DNA of 64,000 bases from Streptomyces sp. NBC_01463 (lineage in GTDB: Bacteria; Actinomycetota; Actinomycetes; Streptomycetales; Streptomycetaceae): assembly GCA_036227345.1 (NCBI GenBank), contig CP109468.1, positions 7,378,001-7,442,000 of the forward strand, read 5' to 3'. The notes beneath the pieces were generated by a model. The model had not been told where the DNA came from, ran no database searches, and was given only the letters and a program-made list of their open reading frames with translations. Both the position numbers and the translations under genes were made by a program. This document shows positions 8,015 through 20,292 of this stretch, piece by piece. Every line of letters starts with the position of its first letter. The first letter of the stretch is position 1.

Positions 8015-9754
8015 GTGGCAGCACCGAAGAAGGGCCGAGGACCGGCCGGCGGTCAGGGCAGGCCGGGGCGTTCCCTGGCTCTGATCCTGATCGCCATGGT
8101 CGCCCTCACCGGCGGGATGTTCCTGGCCGACCAGCCGACGCCGCGACTCGGCATCGACCTCGCGGGTGGCACGTCCATCACGCTGGAGGCGAAGGCCGAG
8201 CCCGGGCAGGAATCGGCGATCAACAAGACCAACATGGACACGGCGGTCCAGATCATGGAACGCCGCGTCAACGGTCTTGGTGTCTCCGAGGCCGAGGTCC
8301 AGACCCAGGGCGATCGCAACATCATCGTCAACATCCCCAAGGGCACGAACTCCGCCCAGGCCCGTGAGCAGGTCGGTACGACGGCCAAGCTCTACTTCCG
8401 GCCGGTGCTGACCGTAGGCCAGGGAACGCCGACGCCCGAGCCGAGCGCCTCGTCCACGGACAAGGCCAGCCCGTCGCCGAGCGCGTCCGCCTCCGGCAAG
8501 GCGAGCAGCAGCCCGTCCACGAAGCCGAGCGCGAGCGCGACCACGCAGGGCCGTGCGGTCACCGGCGCCCTGAAGGCCGACTCCACGCCTTCGCCCAAGG
8601 CGAGCACCACGCCCGAGGCGAGCTCGACTCCGACGGCCTCCGCCGAGGAGCAGGCGGCCGCCGCCGATCTGCAGAAGAAGTTCGAGGCGCTGGACTGCTC
8701 CAGCAAGGCCTCCCGCTCCAAGGCGTCCCAGGGCACCAAGGCCACCGACACGGTGGTCGCGTGCGAGCAGGACGGCTCCGCCAAGTACGTCCTCGGCCCG
8801 GCCGAGGTCGACGGCACGGACGTGGACAGCGCCAAGGCCGCGATCAACCAGCAGACCGGCCAGTGGATCGTCCAGATGGAGTTCACCGGCAGCGGCGCCA
8901 AGAAGTTCCAGAAGACCACCGGCAAGCTCGCCCAGCAGCAGCAGCCGCAGAACCAGTTCGCCATCGCGCTGGACGGCGAGGTCGTCTCGGCACCCTCCGT
9001 CAGCGAGGCGCTGAGCGCCAACGCCGAGATCTCCGGCAGCTTCACCCAGCAGTCCGCCGAGGACCTGGCCAACGTGCTGTCCTACGGTGCGCTCCCGCTC
9101 TCCTTCCAGGAGCAGAGCGTCACCACCGTCACCGCCGCCCTCGGTGGCGAGCAGCTCCGGGCAGGCCTCATCGCGGGCGCCATCGGCCTCGCGCTGGTGG
9201 TCATCTACCTGGTGGCCTACTACCGCGGACTGGCGTTCATCGCGCTGCTCAGCCTCCTGGTCTCCGGCATCCTGACCTACACGATCATGTCGCTGCTCGG
9301 CCCGGCCATCGGATTCGCGCTGAACCTGCCCGCGGTCTGTGGTGCCATCGTGGCGATCGGTATCACCGCGGACTCGTTCATCGTGTACTTCGAACGCATC
9401 CGGGACGAGATCCGCGAGGGCCGCACGCTGCGCCCCGCGGTCGAGCGGGCCTGGCCGCGCGCCCGGCGCACCATCCTCGTCTCCGACTTCGTGTCGTTCC
9501 TGGCGGCGGCGGTCCTGTTCGTGGTGACCGTCGGCAAGGTCCAGGGCTTCGCGTTCACCCTGGGGCTCACCACGCTCCTCGACGTGGTCGTGGTGTTCCT
9601 CTTCACCAAGCCCGTCATGACGATCATGGCCCGCAAGAAGTTCTTCGCCAGCGGTCACCCCTGGTCCGGACTGGACCCGAAGCGGCTCGGCGCCAAGCCG
9701 CCGCTGCGCCGGTCGCGCCGTGTCAACGCCCCTACCGACCCGAAGGAGGCGTGA
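8015..9754 (+). CDS. secD: Protein translocase subunit SecD
   Basis: 579 residues, an RND-family membrane protein that uses the proton gradient to pull exported proteins through SecYEG. TM1 is near residues 18-36 and the large extracytoplasmic domain follows, with GIDLAGG motif D1. Five more helices lie at about 375-545, with ITADSFIVYFERIRDE and a second-domain motif in the C-terminal half. About residues 138-208 are a Ser/Ala/Pro/Lys-rich low-complexity insert in the P1 domain. GTG 8015 is used. It overlaps nothing; secF starts 1 bp after its stop. Confidence 0.95.
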   Translation: MAAPKKGRGPAGGQGRPGRSLALILIAMVALTGGMFLADQPTPRLGIDLAGGTSITLEAKAEPGQESAINKTNMDTAVQIMERRVNGLGVSEAEVQTQGDRNIIVNIPKGTNSAQAREQVGTTAKLYFRPVLTVGQGTPTPEPSASSTDKASPSPSASASGKASSSPSTKPSASATTQGRAVTGALKADSTPSPKASTTPEASSTPTASAEEQAAAADLQKKFEALDCSSKASRSKASQGTKATDTVVACEQDGSAKYVLGPAEVDGTDVDSAKAAINQQTGQWIVQMEFTGSGAKKFQKTTGKLAQQQQPQNQFAIALDGEVVSAPSVSEALSANAEISGSFTQQSAEDLANVLSYGALPLSFQEQSVTTVTAALGGEQLRAGLIAGAIGLALVVIYLVAYYRGLAFIALLSLLVSGILTYTIMSLLGPAIGFALNLPAVCGAIVAIGITADSFIVYFERIRDEIREGRTLRPAVERAWPRARRTILVSDFVSFLAAAVLFVVTVGKVQGFAFTLGLTTLLDVVVVFLFTKPVMTIMARKKFFASGHPWSGLDPKRLGAKPPLRRSRRVNAPTDPKEA

Positions 9755-9755
9755 G

Positions 9756-10889
9756 ATGTCGCGACTCGGCAATCTCGGCGCCCGTCTCTACCGCGGCGAG
9801 GTCGGCTACGACTTCATCGGCAAGCGCAAGATCTGGTACGGCGTCTCGATCCTGATCACCATCACGGCCATCCTCGGCCTGGCGGTCAGCGGCCTGAACA
9901 TGGGCATCGAGTTCAAGGGCGGCGCGGTCTTCACCACCCCGAAGACGAGCGTCTCCGTCAACGAGGCTGAGGACCTGGCGACCGAGGCCTCGGGGCACCA
10001 GGCCATCGTCCAGAAGCTGGGCAACGGCGGTCTGCGCATCCAGATCACCGAGGTCGACACCGCGAAGTCCGACGAGATCAAGGCCGACCTCTCCAAGGGC
10101 CTCGGCGTCTCCGAAGAGAAGATCGCCGCCGACCTGGTCGGCCCCAGCTGGGGTGAGCAGATCGCCAACAAGGCCTGGACCGGCCTCGGCGTCTTCATGG
10201 TCCTCGTCGTGATCTACCTGGCGATCGCCTTCGAGTGGCGGATGGCCATCGCGGCCCTGGTCGCGCTGATCCACGACATCACCATCACGGTCGGCATCTA
10301 CGCCCTGGTCGGCTTCGAGGTCACCCCGGGCACCGTGATCGGTCTGCTGACGATCCTCGGTTACTCCCTCTACGACACGGTCGTCGTCTTCGACAGCCTC
10401 AAGGAGGGCACGAAGGGGATCACCAAGCAGACCCGGTGGACGTACAGCGAGATCGCCAACCGTTCCATCAACGGCACGCTGGTCCGTTCGATCAACACCA
10501 CGGTCGTCGCCCTGCTGCCGGTCGCCGGTCTGCTGTTCATCGGTGGTGGTGTCCTCGGTGCCGGCATGCTGAACGACATCTCGCTGGCACTCTTCGTCGG
10601 TCTCGCCGCCGGTGCGTACTCCTCGATCTTCATCGCCACTCCGCTCGTCGCCGACCTCAAGGAACGCGAACCGCAGATGAAGGCGCTGAAGAAGCGGATC
10701 CTCGCCAAGCGCGCCGCGGCCGCCGCCAAGGGCGAGCTCAACGAGGCCGAGCAGGCGGAGGAGAACCGGGCCGCCGGAACTCCCGAGTCCCCCGAGTCCC
10801 CCGAGGACACGGCCCCCGCGGGTGCGGTAGTCGGCCAGCGGCAGGTACCCCCCAGGGGCCACGGCAGGACCCCGGGGAAGCGCCGATGA
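9756..10889 (+). CDS. secF: Protein translocase subunit SecF
   Basis: 377 residues, partner of SecD, with six membrane helices. IEFKGGAVF is the conserved D1-type motif of the periplasmic base and GYSLYDTVVVFDSLKE is the TM4-TM5 signature. The last 50 residues are a Glu/Pro-rich cytosolic tail. ATG 9756 follows GAAGGAGG. The stop overlaps apt by 4 bp, an arrangement usual in Streptomyces. Confidence 0.95.
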   Translation: MSRLGNLGARLYRGEVGYDFIGKRKIWYGVSILITITAILGLAVSGLNMGIEFKGGAVFTTPKTSVSVNEAEDLATEASGHQAIVQKLGNGGLRIQITEVDTAKSDEIKADLSKGLGVSEEKIAADLVGPSWGEQIANKAWTGLGVFMVLVVIYLAIAFEWRMAIAALVALIHDITITVGIYALVGFEVTPGTVIGLLTILGYSLYDTVVVFDSLKEGTKGITKQTRWTYSEIANRSINGTLVRSINTTVVALLPVAGLLFIGGGVLGAGMLNDISLALFVGLAAGAYSSIFIATPLVADLKEREPQMKALKKRILAKRAAAAAKGELNEAEQAEENRAAGTPESPESPEDTAPAGAVVGQRQVPPRGHGRTPGKRR

Positions 10890-11437
10890 CCAGCACCACC
10901 GAGAGCACCAGGGACCTGCTCCTCAGCAGGATCCGTGATGTGCCGGACTACCCGAAGCCGGGCGTGATGTTCAAGGACATCACCCCGCTGCTGGCGGACC
11001 CGGTCGCGTTCACGGCCCTCACCGAGGCCCTCGCGGAGCTGTGCGTACGGCACGGCGCCACGAAGATCGTCGGTCTGGAGGCCCGCGGCTTCATCCTGGC
11101 CGCACCGGTCGCGGTGCGGGCCGGTCTCGGCTTCGTCCCCGTCCGCAAGGCCGGGAAGCTGCCGGGAGCCACGCTCGGCCAGTCGTACGAGCTGGAGTAC
11201 GGCACCGCGGAGATCGAGGTCCACGCGGAGGACCTGTCGGCCGACGACCGCGTCATGGTCATCGACGACGTCCTGGCCACCGGCGGCACCGCCGGAGCCT
11301 CCCTGGAGCTGATCCGGCGGGCCGGAGCCCGGGTCGCCGGTGTCAGCGTCCTCATGGAGCTGGGCTTCCTGCCCGGCCGTGAGCGTCTGGTGCCGCACCT
11401 TCAGGGCGCTCCGCTGGAGGCTCTGATCACGGTCTGA
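10886..11437 (+). CDS. apt: Adenine phosphoribosyltransferase
   Basis: 183 residues. It salvages adenine to AMP with PRPP. The PRPP-binding motif MVIDDVLATGGTA (about residues 124-136) and the adenine-side motif EARGFILAAPVA are intact. It is last in the secDF transcript. In actinobacteria apt commonly lies between secDF and relA, linking purine salvage with (p)ppGpp synthesis by position only. Confidence 0.95.
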   Translation: MTSTTESTRDLLLSRIRDVPDYPKPGVMFKDITPLLADPVAFTALTEALAELCVRHGATKIVGLEARGFILAAPVAVRAGLGFVPVRKAGKLPGATLGQSYELEYGTAEIEVHAEDLSADDRVMVIDDVLATGGTAGASLELIRRAGARVAGVSVLMELGFLPGRERLVPHLQGAPLEALITV

Positions 11438-11458
11438 CCGACCGCGTACGCGCACATC

Positions 11459-11494
11459 GAAGAGGGCACCCGGAGCGATCCGGGTGCCCTCTTC
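11459..11494. terminator. Terminator between apt and the CGNR gene
   Basis: A 15 bp perfect stem (11459-11473 with 11480-11494) around the loop AGCGAT. It lies between convergent genes and can serve both directions. Confidence 0.8.
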
Positions 11495-11518
11495 GCGTAC
11501 CCGCAGCCCGCAGGGCCG

Positions 11519-12133
11519 TCAGGCCCCGGTCGCTTCCCCGCCCGCCGAGCGGTGGCTCCGGTAGTGGCGGGCCGCCCGTGCCCGGTTCCCGCACGAGGGC
11601 TTGCACCACTCCTGCCGGCCGTGGCCCTTGACGAAGTAGCGCACGCAGCGGGGCGCGGTGCAGGCCCGCAGCTGCTCGCGCTGCGGGCCCGCCAGGAAGT
11701 CGATGGCGGAGCGCGCCAGGGCCGCGAGCAGCCGGACACGCGCGTCGTCCTGCGCCGACAGCAGCCGGACGGCGGGGGAGCCGCCCTCCGGCCATTCCAG
11801 CCGCGGGACGACCTGCTCCCGGGCGGCCACCGCGTTGACATGGGCCAGCGCCTCGTCGGCAGGCATCAGACGGTGGGCGTCCGCGGGGCTCGGCGGCGCC
11901 GGGGCGACCGCCCGGGCGAACAGCGCCCGCACGGCCCGCCGCAGTCCGACGATCCCGAGCCTGAGGTCCTCGTCCACCACGAGTCCGCCCGCCGGGACAT
12001 CACCGGCCGGCAGATCGCCCTGCTCATGGATCCAGCGGGCCGTTCCCTCGGCCGTCGCCAGATCGTCGGTGACACCGCCGTCCCCGTCGTGCCGGATCGT
12101 GCTCGCCAGTTCCAGTGCCGGCCGGCGCTCCAC
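11519..12133 (-). CDS. CGNR zinc-finger protein (ABATE domain)
   Basis: 204 residues. The N-terminal two thirds form the ABATE-type stress domain. The C-terminus has the CGNR zinc finger: CTAPRC, then 14 residues on CKPSCGNRARAARHYRSHR, so four cysteines and the CGNR signature are intact. Proteins of this family are believed to be small transcription regulators. GTG at 12133 is used, with a purine-rich stretch just upstream. It is divergent from a phosphodiesterase gene across an AT-rich palindrome, which suggests it controls that promoter and its own. Confidence 0.85.
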   Translation of the reverse strand: MERRPALELASTIRHDGDGGVTDDLATAEGTARWIHEQGDLPAGDVPAGGLVVDEDLRLGIVGLRRAVRALFARAVAPAPPSPADAHRLMPADEALAHVNAVAAREQVVPRLEWPEGGSPAVRLLSAQDDARVRLLAALARSAIDFLAGPQREQLRACTAPRCVRYFVKGHGRQEWCKPSCGNRARAARHYRSHRSAGGEATGA

Positions 12134-12200
12134 AGGAGGCCCCTCTCGCTCGGTTCCGCATCGGCGACCACTTGATCACACCGCGCGTACACCCTAAGGT

Positions 12201-12231
12201 TCTAACGGAAAAAGAAAAAATAACCGTTAGA
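12201..12231. promoter_or_regulatory. Operator-like palindrome in the CGNR/phosphodiesterase intergenic region
   Basis: TCTAACGG (12201-12208) and CCGTTAGA (12224-12231) are perfect inverted halves around a 15 bp, nearly pure A/T centre. The A/T block is striking in this GC-rich sequence. It lies 16 bp before the + strand gene and about 70 bp before the - strand gene. Confidence 0.6.
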
Positions 12232-12247
12232 CGGGGGATGCGGGACG

Positions 12248-12991
12248 ATGACCACACTTCTTGCCCAGATCAGTGATCTGCACCTGGACGGCACCGAGCG
12301 GGCGACCCGGCGCGCCACCCGCGTCATGGACTACCTGCGCGCCCTGCCCCGCCCCGTCGACGCGCTCCTGGTCACCGGGGACATCGCCGACCACGGCGAC
12401 GAGCGCGAGTACGAGGAAGCGGCCCGCATCCTGGCCGCCCCGTTCCCGGTCCTCACCTGTCCCGGAAACCACGACGCGCGCCCGGCCTACCGCAGGGCCC
12501 TGCTCGGCGAGGCGCCCGGCGACGGCCCGGTCAACCGCTGCCACCACATCGCCGGCACCGCCGTCCTGATGTGCGACTCCACCATTCCGGGCCGCGACGA
12601 GGGGCGCCTCGACGACGAGACGCTCGCCTGGATCGACACCACCCTCACCGCGCTGCCCCGGGACACCCCGGCGCTCATCGCCTTCCACCAGCCGCCGGTC
12701 GCACTCCACCACCCGCTGCCCGACTCCGGAATGCTCGAAGAGCCCGGGCGGCTGGCCGGTCTGCTCGCCGCACACCCGCGGGTCGTCGCCGTCCTCACCG
12801 GCCACGCCCACACCGCGGCCGCCTCGACGTTCGCCGCCCGGCCGCTGATCGTCGGACCCGCCGTCACCTGGACCCTGCGCCTGCCCTGGGAGGCCGGGCG
12901 GCCGGCGGACCTCGACCAGCCGCCCGGCCTCGCCTTCCACGTCCTGGACGACGACCACCGTCTGACGACCCACTACCGCGTCGTTCTCTGA
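12248..12991 (+). CDS. Metallophosphoesterase, class III cyclic-nucleotide phosphodiesterase-like (CpdA/Icc family)
   Basis: 247 residues. All five metallophosphatase blocks are present: [28 protein letters not shown] and LTGHAHT. This points to a dinuclear metal centre that hydrolyses a phosphodiester, possibly cAMP; the substrate cannot be read from sequence. ATG 12248 follows a G-rich stretch. It is a single gene with its own terminator, divergent from the CGNR gene. Confidence 0.85.
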   Translation: MTTLLAQISDLHLDGTERATRRATRVMDYLRALPRPVDALLVTGDIADHGDEREYEEAARILAAPFPVLTCPGNHDARPAYRRALLGEAPGDGPVNRCHHIAGTAVLMCDSTIPGRDEGRLDDETLAWIDTTLTALPRDTPALIAFHQPPVALHHPLPDSGMLEEPGRLAGLLAAHPRVVAVLTGHAHTAAASTFAARPLIVGPAVTWTLRLPWEAGRPADLDQPPGLAFHVLDDDHRLTTHYRVVL

Positions 12992-13043
12992 TCATGGCGT
13001 GAACTGCACGGCCGGTGCGCACCGCCGCCGGGGCGCACCGACC

Positions 13044-13071
13044 GGGGCACCCGGGAACAACCAGGTGCCCC
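13044..13071 (+). terminator. Short hairpin after the phosphodiesterase gene
   Basis: GGGGCACC (13044-13051) pairs with GGTGCCCC (13064-13071), with two further G-C pairs possible in the loop. There is no U-tract. It is a plausible terminator before the relA promoter region. Confidence 0.5.
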
Positions 13072-13169
13072 ATCGCGTTGTGCGGGCTCTCACGGTCCCC
13101 GGGGGAGGACGGGCCGCCGGGTCGATACGATGGCCTTTCCGGGTGTCCGGATCCGCACGAGGAGCGCTC

Positions 13170-15743
<2,574 letters not shown>

Positions 15744-15803
15744 AGCCGGCGGGCGCCGCCCGGCGCCGGCCTCGTACCGGCCGTGCTGCGTCCGGACACG
15801 CGA

Positions 15804-15831
15804 GAGGGGCCTCCCCGCGGGGAGGCCCCTC
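15804..15831. terminator. Bidirectional terminator between relA and the DUF349 gene
   Basis: A 28 bp perfect palindrome (15804-15817 with 15818-15831) placed between convergent genes. The effective loop is the central few bases. Confidence 0.8.
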
Positions 15832-15853
15832 GGCCGACGTCAGGAGCCGGGCG

Positions 15854-17083
15854 TCAGCCGCCGAACTCCTGCAGGCCCTTGAGCGCCTGGTCCAGGAGCG
15901 CCTGACGGCCCTCCAGCTCGCGGGCGAGCTTGTCCGCGCGGGCGTTGTTGCCCGAGGCGCGCGCCGTGTCGATCTGCGTACGCAGCTTGTCGACGGCCGC
16001 CTGGAGCTGCCCGGTCAGACCCGCGGCACGCGCACGCGCCTCCGGGTTCGTCCGGCGCCACTCCGACTCCTCGGCCTCCTGGAGCGCCCGCTCCACCGCC
16101 TGCATCCGCCCCTCGACCTTCGGACGGGCGTCACGCGGCACGTGGCCGATGGCCTCCCAGCGCTCGTTGAGGGCCCGGAAAGCGGCCCTGGACGCCTTGA
16201 GGTCCTTCACCGGCACCAGCTTCTCGGCCTCGACGGCGAGCTCCTCCTTGAGCTTGAGGTTCTCGCCCTGCTCCGCGTCGCGCTCCGCGAAGACCTCGCC
16301 TCGCGCGGCGAAGAAGACGTCCTGGGCACCGCGGAAGCGGTTCCACAGATCGTCCTCGGCCTCGCGCTGGGCGCGGCCCGCCGCCTTCCACTCCGTCATC
16401 AGGTCGCGGTAGCGGGCGGCCGTCGTCCCCCAGTCCGTGGACCCGGAGAGCGACTCGGCCTCGACGACCAGCTTCTCCTTGACCTTGCGGGCCTCCTCGC
16501 GCTGGGCGTCCAGCGAGGCGAAGTGGGCCTTGCGGCGCTTGGAGAACGCCGAGCGCGCGTGCGAGAAGCGGTGCCACAGCTCGTCGTCCGACTTGCGGTC
16601 GAGCCGCGGCAGGCCCTTCCACGTGTCGACGAGCGCGCGCAGCCGCTCACCCGCGGAGCGCCACTGCTCGCTCTGCGCCAGCTCCTCGGCCTCGACGACC
16701 AGAGCCTCCTTGGCGTGCTTCGCCTCGTCGGTCTGCTTCGCCTTCTGGGCCTTGCGCTCCTCGCGCCGCGAGTCGACCGTCGCGACCAGGGCGTCCAGCC
16801 GCTTGCGCAGTGCGTCCAGGTCGCCCACGGCGTGATGCTCGTCGACCTGTCCACGCAGATGCTCGATGGCGGTCGTCGCGTCCTTCGCCGACAGGTCGGT
16901 GGTCTTCACCCGCCGCTCGAGGAGGCCGATCTCGACCACAATGCCCTCGTACTTGCGCTCGAAGTACGCCAGGGCCTCCTCCGGAGAACCGGCCTGCCAC
17001 GATCCGACGACCTGCTCGCCCTCGGCTGTACGCACGTACACGGTGCCCGTCTCGTCGACACGGCCCCACGGGTCGCTGCTCAC
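15854..17083 (-). CDS. DUF349 repeat coiled-coil protein
   Basis: 409 residues, almost entirely helical and highly charged. About four DUF349 units are visible, each with a W-(K/E)-x-(I/L/A)-G type core (TWKGLPR, EWKAAGR, RWEAIGH) followed by a (D/E)LW-RF segment. The N-terminal WGRVDETGTVYVRTAEGE is a small beta-rich cap. The family is widespread in actinobacteria next to relA and the cyclophilin gene; its role is unknown. GTG at 17083 follows GGAGGAGG. In its upstream region TAGATT (- strand, 17178-17183) could be the -10 box, with a hairpin (17101-17131) in the leader. Confidence 0.8.
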   Translation of the reverse strand: MSSDPWGRVDETGTVYVRTAEGEQVVGSWQAGSPEEALAYFERKYEGIVVEIGLLERRVKTTDLSAKDATTAIEHLRGQVDEHHAVGDLDALRKRLDALVATVDSRREERKAQKAKQTDEAKHAKEALVVEAEELAQSEQWRSAGERLRALVDTWKGLPRLDRKSDDELWHRFSHARSAFSKRRKAHFASLDAQREEARKVKEKLVVEAESLSGSTDWGTTAARYRDLMTEWKAAGRAQREAEDDLWNRFRGAQDVFFAARGEVFAERDAEQGENLKLKEELAVEAEKLVPVKDLKASRAAFRALNERWEAIGHVPRDARPKVEGRMQAVERALQEAEESEWRRTNPEARARAAGLTGQLQAAVDKLRTQIDTARASGNNARADKLARELEGRQALLDQALKGLQEFGG

Positions 17084-17278
17084 AGCGCCTCCTCCACCTG
17101 ATGCCCGTGAGGGGGTTCACCCCCCTGGCATCGTCCACAGTTTCCTGGGGCGGGCAGCGCCCGCCCTGCACAACGCCAATCTAGGCGACGGGCTGCCCGG
17201 CTGTCCGCACTCAGCGCGGCCGAAATTATCCGGCCGCACCGAGCATCCGCCGTGCGGAACACGCCGGGGCCGCCGGAC

Positions 17279-18082
17279 TCACGCCTTGTCGACGGTCGCC
17301 TTCGAGATGTTCACGGCCTTCTTCGGCGCACCGTCGGCTCCGCCGCCGGTCACACCGGCCTTGCCGATGGCCTCGACCGCCTTGAGGGAGTCCTCGTCCA
17401 TCGTGCCGAACGGCGTGTAGCTGGGCGGCAGTTTGCTGTCCTTGTACACGAGGAAGAACTGGCTGCCGCCGGTGTGCGCCTGGCCGGTGTTCGCCATCGC
17501 GACCGTGCCGGCCGGGTAGGTCACCGTGCCGCCGGTGCCCGCCTTGCCGAGGGCGGTCAGGTTCTCGTCGGGAATCGTGTAGCCCGGACCACCGGTGCCG
17601 TCGCCCTTGGGGTCACCGCACTGCAGGACGAAGATGCCGTCCGTGGTCAGGCGGTGACACTTGGTGCCGTCGAAGAACTTCTTGTCGGCGAGCGACTTGA
17701 AGGAGTTCGCCGTGTGCGGGGTCTTCGCCGCGTCCATCGTGAACGATATGTCGCCCTGGCTCGTCTTGAGCGACATCGAGTACTTCGCCTTTTTGTCGAT
17801 CTTCATCGCGGGCTCGGGCGCCGCCTTCTCGCTCGCCGGGGGCGAGGACGAGGGCGAGGCGGACGGACTCTGGCTCGCGGCCGCACCGGCCTTGTTGTCC
17901 TTGTCGTCGTCGCCGTTGGTGGCGAAGTACGTGGCACCACCGATGACCGCCACCACGGCCACCGCGGAGGCGATGACGACCGTCAGCCGCCGCGTCCTGT
18001 GGCGCGCCTCCTCCCGGCGCTGCTGCTGCCGCTCGAACTTCTCCCTGGCGAGCTGCCGCCGCCGCTGATCGCTGCTGACCAC
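17279..18082 (-). CDS. Membrane-anchored cyclophilin-type peptidyl-prolyl isomerase
   Basis: 267 residues. A charged N-terminal cytosolic segment (RRRQLAREKFERQQQRREEARHRTRR) is followed by one membrane helix (about residues 33-54), a Ser/Pro-rich linker and an extracytoplasmic cyclophilin domain. FFDGTKCHRL, QCGDPKGDGTGGPG and GGSQFFLVY are the active-site blocks. It would speed proline isomerisation in exported proteins. GTG at 18082 has AAGGAGAT 7 bases upstream; the longer frame to 18271 has no ribosome binding site. It is divergent from the hydrolase gene. Confidence 0.9.
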   Translation of the reverse strand: MVSSDQRRRQLAREKFERQQQRREEARHRTRRLTVVIASAVAVVAVIGGATYFATNGDDDKDNKAGAAASQSPSASPSSSPPASEKAAPEPAMKIDKKAKYSMSLKTSQGDISFTMDAAKTPHTANSFKSLADKKFFDGTKCHRLTTDGIFVLQCGDPKGDGTGGPGYTIPDENLTALGKAGTGGTVTYPAGTVAMANTGQAHTGGSQFFLVYKDSKLPPSYTPFGTMDEDSLKAVEAIGKAGVTGGGADGAPKKAVNISKATVDKA

Positions 18083-18230
18083 CGGGTGATCTCCTTGTAC
18101 GTCGTGTGATCGGGCCTGGGTTGCCCCGTACCGTATATGGGTTAGCTGTGGAATGAGGAGCGCCGGTAGGCTCTGAACTGCTGCGACCTCGTGGCAGCCC
18201 TCTCCCGTCGGACGACCATTAAGGACGATC

Positions 18231-18917
18231 GTGCTCATTGCCGGGTTCCCCGCCGGGGCCTGGGGGACCAACTGTTACCTGGTCGCCCCCGCCGCAGGCG
18301 AGGAGTGCGTGATCATCGACCCGGGCCACCAGGCCACCGCCGGGGTCGAGGAAGCGCTGAAGAAGCATCGGCTGAAGCCCGTCGCCGTCGTCCTCACCCA
18401 CGGCCACATCGACCATGTCGCCTCGGTCGTCCCGGTGTGCGGCGCGCACGACGTCCCCGCCTGGATCCACCCCGAGGACCGGTACATGATGAGCGACCCG
18501 GAGAAGGCCCTCGGCCGCTCCATCGGGATGCCGCTCATGGGCGAGCTGACGGTCGGCGAACCGGACGACGTCAAGGAACTGAGCGACGGCGCCCGGCTGC
18601 TGCTGGCGGGCATGGAGTTCGGCGTCTCGCATGCGCCCGGCCATACCAAGGGGTCGGTGACGTTCAGGATGCCCGAGGCCGCGGAGGTACCGCAGGTCCT
18701 CTTCTCGGGTGACCTGCTCTTCGCCGGCTCCGTCGGACGCACCGACCTGCCCGGCGGCGACCACGCCGAGCTCCTCGAGTCGCTGGCCCGCGTGTGCCTG
18801 CCGCTCGACGACTCGACCGTGGTCCTGTCCGGCCACGGCCCCCAGACGACCATCGGCCGCGAGCGCGCCACCAATCCGTATCTGCACGGTATGGACGCGC
18901 CCCGACGAGGAATGTGA
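18231..18917 (+). CDS. MBL-fold hydrolase, glyoxalase II-like
   Basis: 228 residues. THGHIDHV is the HxHxDH zinc motif, HAPGHTKGS supplies the next His, [13 protein letters not shown] the bridging Asp, and [11 protein letters not shown] the last His, so a dinuclear site is complete. The family includes hydroxyacylglutathione hydrolases and other thioester or sulfur hydrolases; Streptomyces lacks glutathione, so the substrate is probably a different thiol ester. GTG 18231 follows AAGGACG. hisS begins 13 bp after it, so the two are probably co-transcribed. Confidence 0.85.
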   Translation: MLIAGFPAGAWGTNCYLVAPAAGEECVIIDPGHQATAGVEEALKKHRLKPVAVVLTHGHIDHVASVVPVCGAHDVPAWIHPEDRYMMSDPEKALGRSIGMPLMGELTVGEPDDVKELSDGARLLLAGMEFGVSHAPGHTKGSVTFRMPEAAEVPQVLFSGDLLFAGSVGRTDLPGGDHAELLESLARVCLPLDDSTVVLSGHGPQTTIGRERATNPYLHGMDAPRRGM

Positions 18918-18930
18918 CGAGAGCGACATC

Positions 18931-20193
18931 GTGAGCACCTTCAAGGCCCCCAAGGGCACGTACGACCTGACCCCGCCCGACTCCGCGAAGTACCTCGCGG
19001 TGCGCGAGGCGATCGCCGCACCGCTGAAGAACTCCGGCTACGGCTACATCGAGACACCCGGCTTCGAGGACGTGGCCCTCTTCTCCCGCGGTGTCGGTGA
19101 GTCCACCGACATCGTGACCAAGGAGATGTACACCCTCACCACCAAGGGCGGCTCCGAGCTGGCGCTGCGCCCCGAGGGCACCGCGTCCGTGCTGCGCGCC
19201 GCCCTGGAGGCCAACCTCCACAAGCTCGGCAACCTGCCGGTCAAGCTCTGGTACTCCGGCTCGTACTACCGCTACGAGCGCCCGCAGAAGGGCCGTTACC
19301 GCCACTTCTCGCAGGTCGGTGCCGAGGCCATCGGCGCCGAGGACCCGGCGCTCGACGCCGAACTGATCATCCTGGCCGACCAGGCGTACCGCACCCTGGG
19401 CCTGCGCGAGTTCCGCATCCTGCTCAACTCGCTGGGCGACAAGGAGTGCCGGCCCGTCTACCGCGACGCGCTCCAGGGCTTCCTGCGCGAGCTCGACCTC
19501 GACGAGGAGACCCGCCGCCGCATCGAGATCAACCCGCTCCGGGTCCTCGACGACAAGCGCCCCGAGGTCCAGAAGCAGCTGACCGGCGCCCCGGTGCTGC
19601 GCGACTACCTGTGCGACGCCTGCAAGGCGTACCACGAGGAGGTCCGGGACCTGCTCACCGCGGCAGGTGTCGTGTACGAGGACGACGAGAAGCTCGTCCG
19701 CGGCCTCGACTACTACACCCGCACCACCTTCGAGTTCGTCCACGACGGTCTGGGCTCGCAGTCGGCGGTCGGCGGCGGCGGCCGCTACGACGGCCTGTCC
19801 GAGATGATCGGCGGACCCGCGCTCCCGTCCGTCGGCTGGGCGCTCGGTGTGGACCGCACCGTGCTCGCCCTGGAGGCCGAGGGCATCGAGCTCGAACTGC
19901 CCTCCACCACCAGCGTCTTCGCCGTACCGCTCGGCGAGGAGGCGCGCCGGGTGCTGTTCGGCGTCGTCACGCAGCTGCGCCGTGAGGGAGTCGCCGCGGA
20001 CTTCGCGTTCGGGGGCCGTGGTCTGAAGGGCGCGATGAAGAGCGCCAACCGCTCGGGCGCGCGCTTCACGATCGTGGCCGGCGAACGCGACCTGGCCGAG
20101 GGGATGGTGCAGCTCAAGGACATGGAGTCCGGCGAGCAGACGGCCGTTCCGCTCGCCGAGGTGGCCGGCACGGTCAAGGCGCGCCTGGCGTAG
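18931..20193 (+). CDS. hisS: Histidyl-tRNA synthetase
   Basis: 420-residue class II synthetase. It has the motif 1 region near residue 50, motif 2 [22 protein letters not shown], the histidine-specific motifs [12 protein letters not shown] and GGGGRYDGL, motif 3 GWALGVDR, and a C-terminal anticodon-binding domain. GTG 18931 begins at the conserved FKAPKGTYD. It is the last gene before a strong terminator. Confidence 0.95.
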   Translation: MSTFKAPKGTYDLTPPDSAKYLAVREAIAAPLKNSGYGYIETPGFEDVALFSRGVGESTDIVTKEMYTLTTKGGSELALRPEGTASVLRAALEANLHKLGNLPVKLWYSGSYYRYERPQKGRYRHFSQVGAEAIGAEDPALDAELIILADQAYRTLGLREFRILLNSLGDKECRPVYRDALQGFLRELDLDEETRRRIEINPLRVLDDKRPEVQKQLTGAPVLRDYLCDACKAYHEEVRDLLTAAGVVYEDDEKLVRGLDYYTRTTFEFVHDGLGSQSAVGGGGRYDGLSEMIGGPALPSVGWALGVDRTVLALEAEGIELELPSTTSVFAVPLGEEARRVLFGVVTQLRREGVAADFAFGGRGLKGAMKSANRSGARFTIVAGERDLAEGMVQLKDMESGEQTAVPLAEVAGTVKARLA

Positions 20194-20204
20194 GTCACTT
20201 CACG

Positions 20205-20240
20205 GGTCGCGGGCGGGCGGTGCGCCGCCCGCCCGCGACC
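20205..20240 (+). terminator. Terminator after hisS
   Basis: A 16 bp perfect stem (20205-20220 with 20225-20240) and tetraloop TGCG, beginning 12 bases after the hisS stop codon. Confidence 0.85.
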
Positions 20241-20292
20241 GGGTGCTCCGCGCACCGGCCGCTGCCGTCAACCCGGCGCGTTCGGATTCATC

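Noticed and set aside
12999..13169. N-terminal extension of relA to the ATG at 12999
   Set aside because: It would cover the terminator hairpin and has no ribosome binding site; TTG 13170 has a good one and fits the known protein start.
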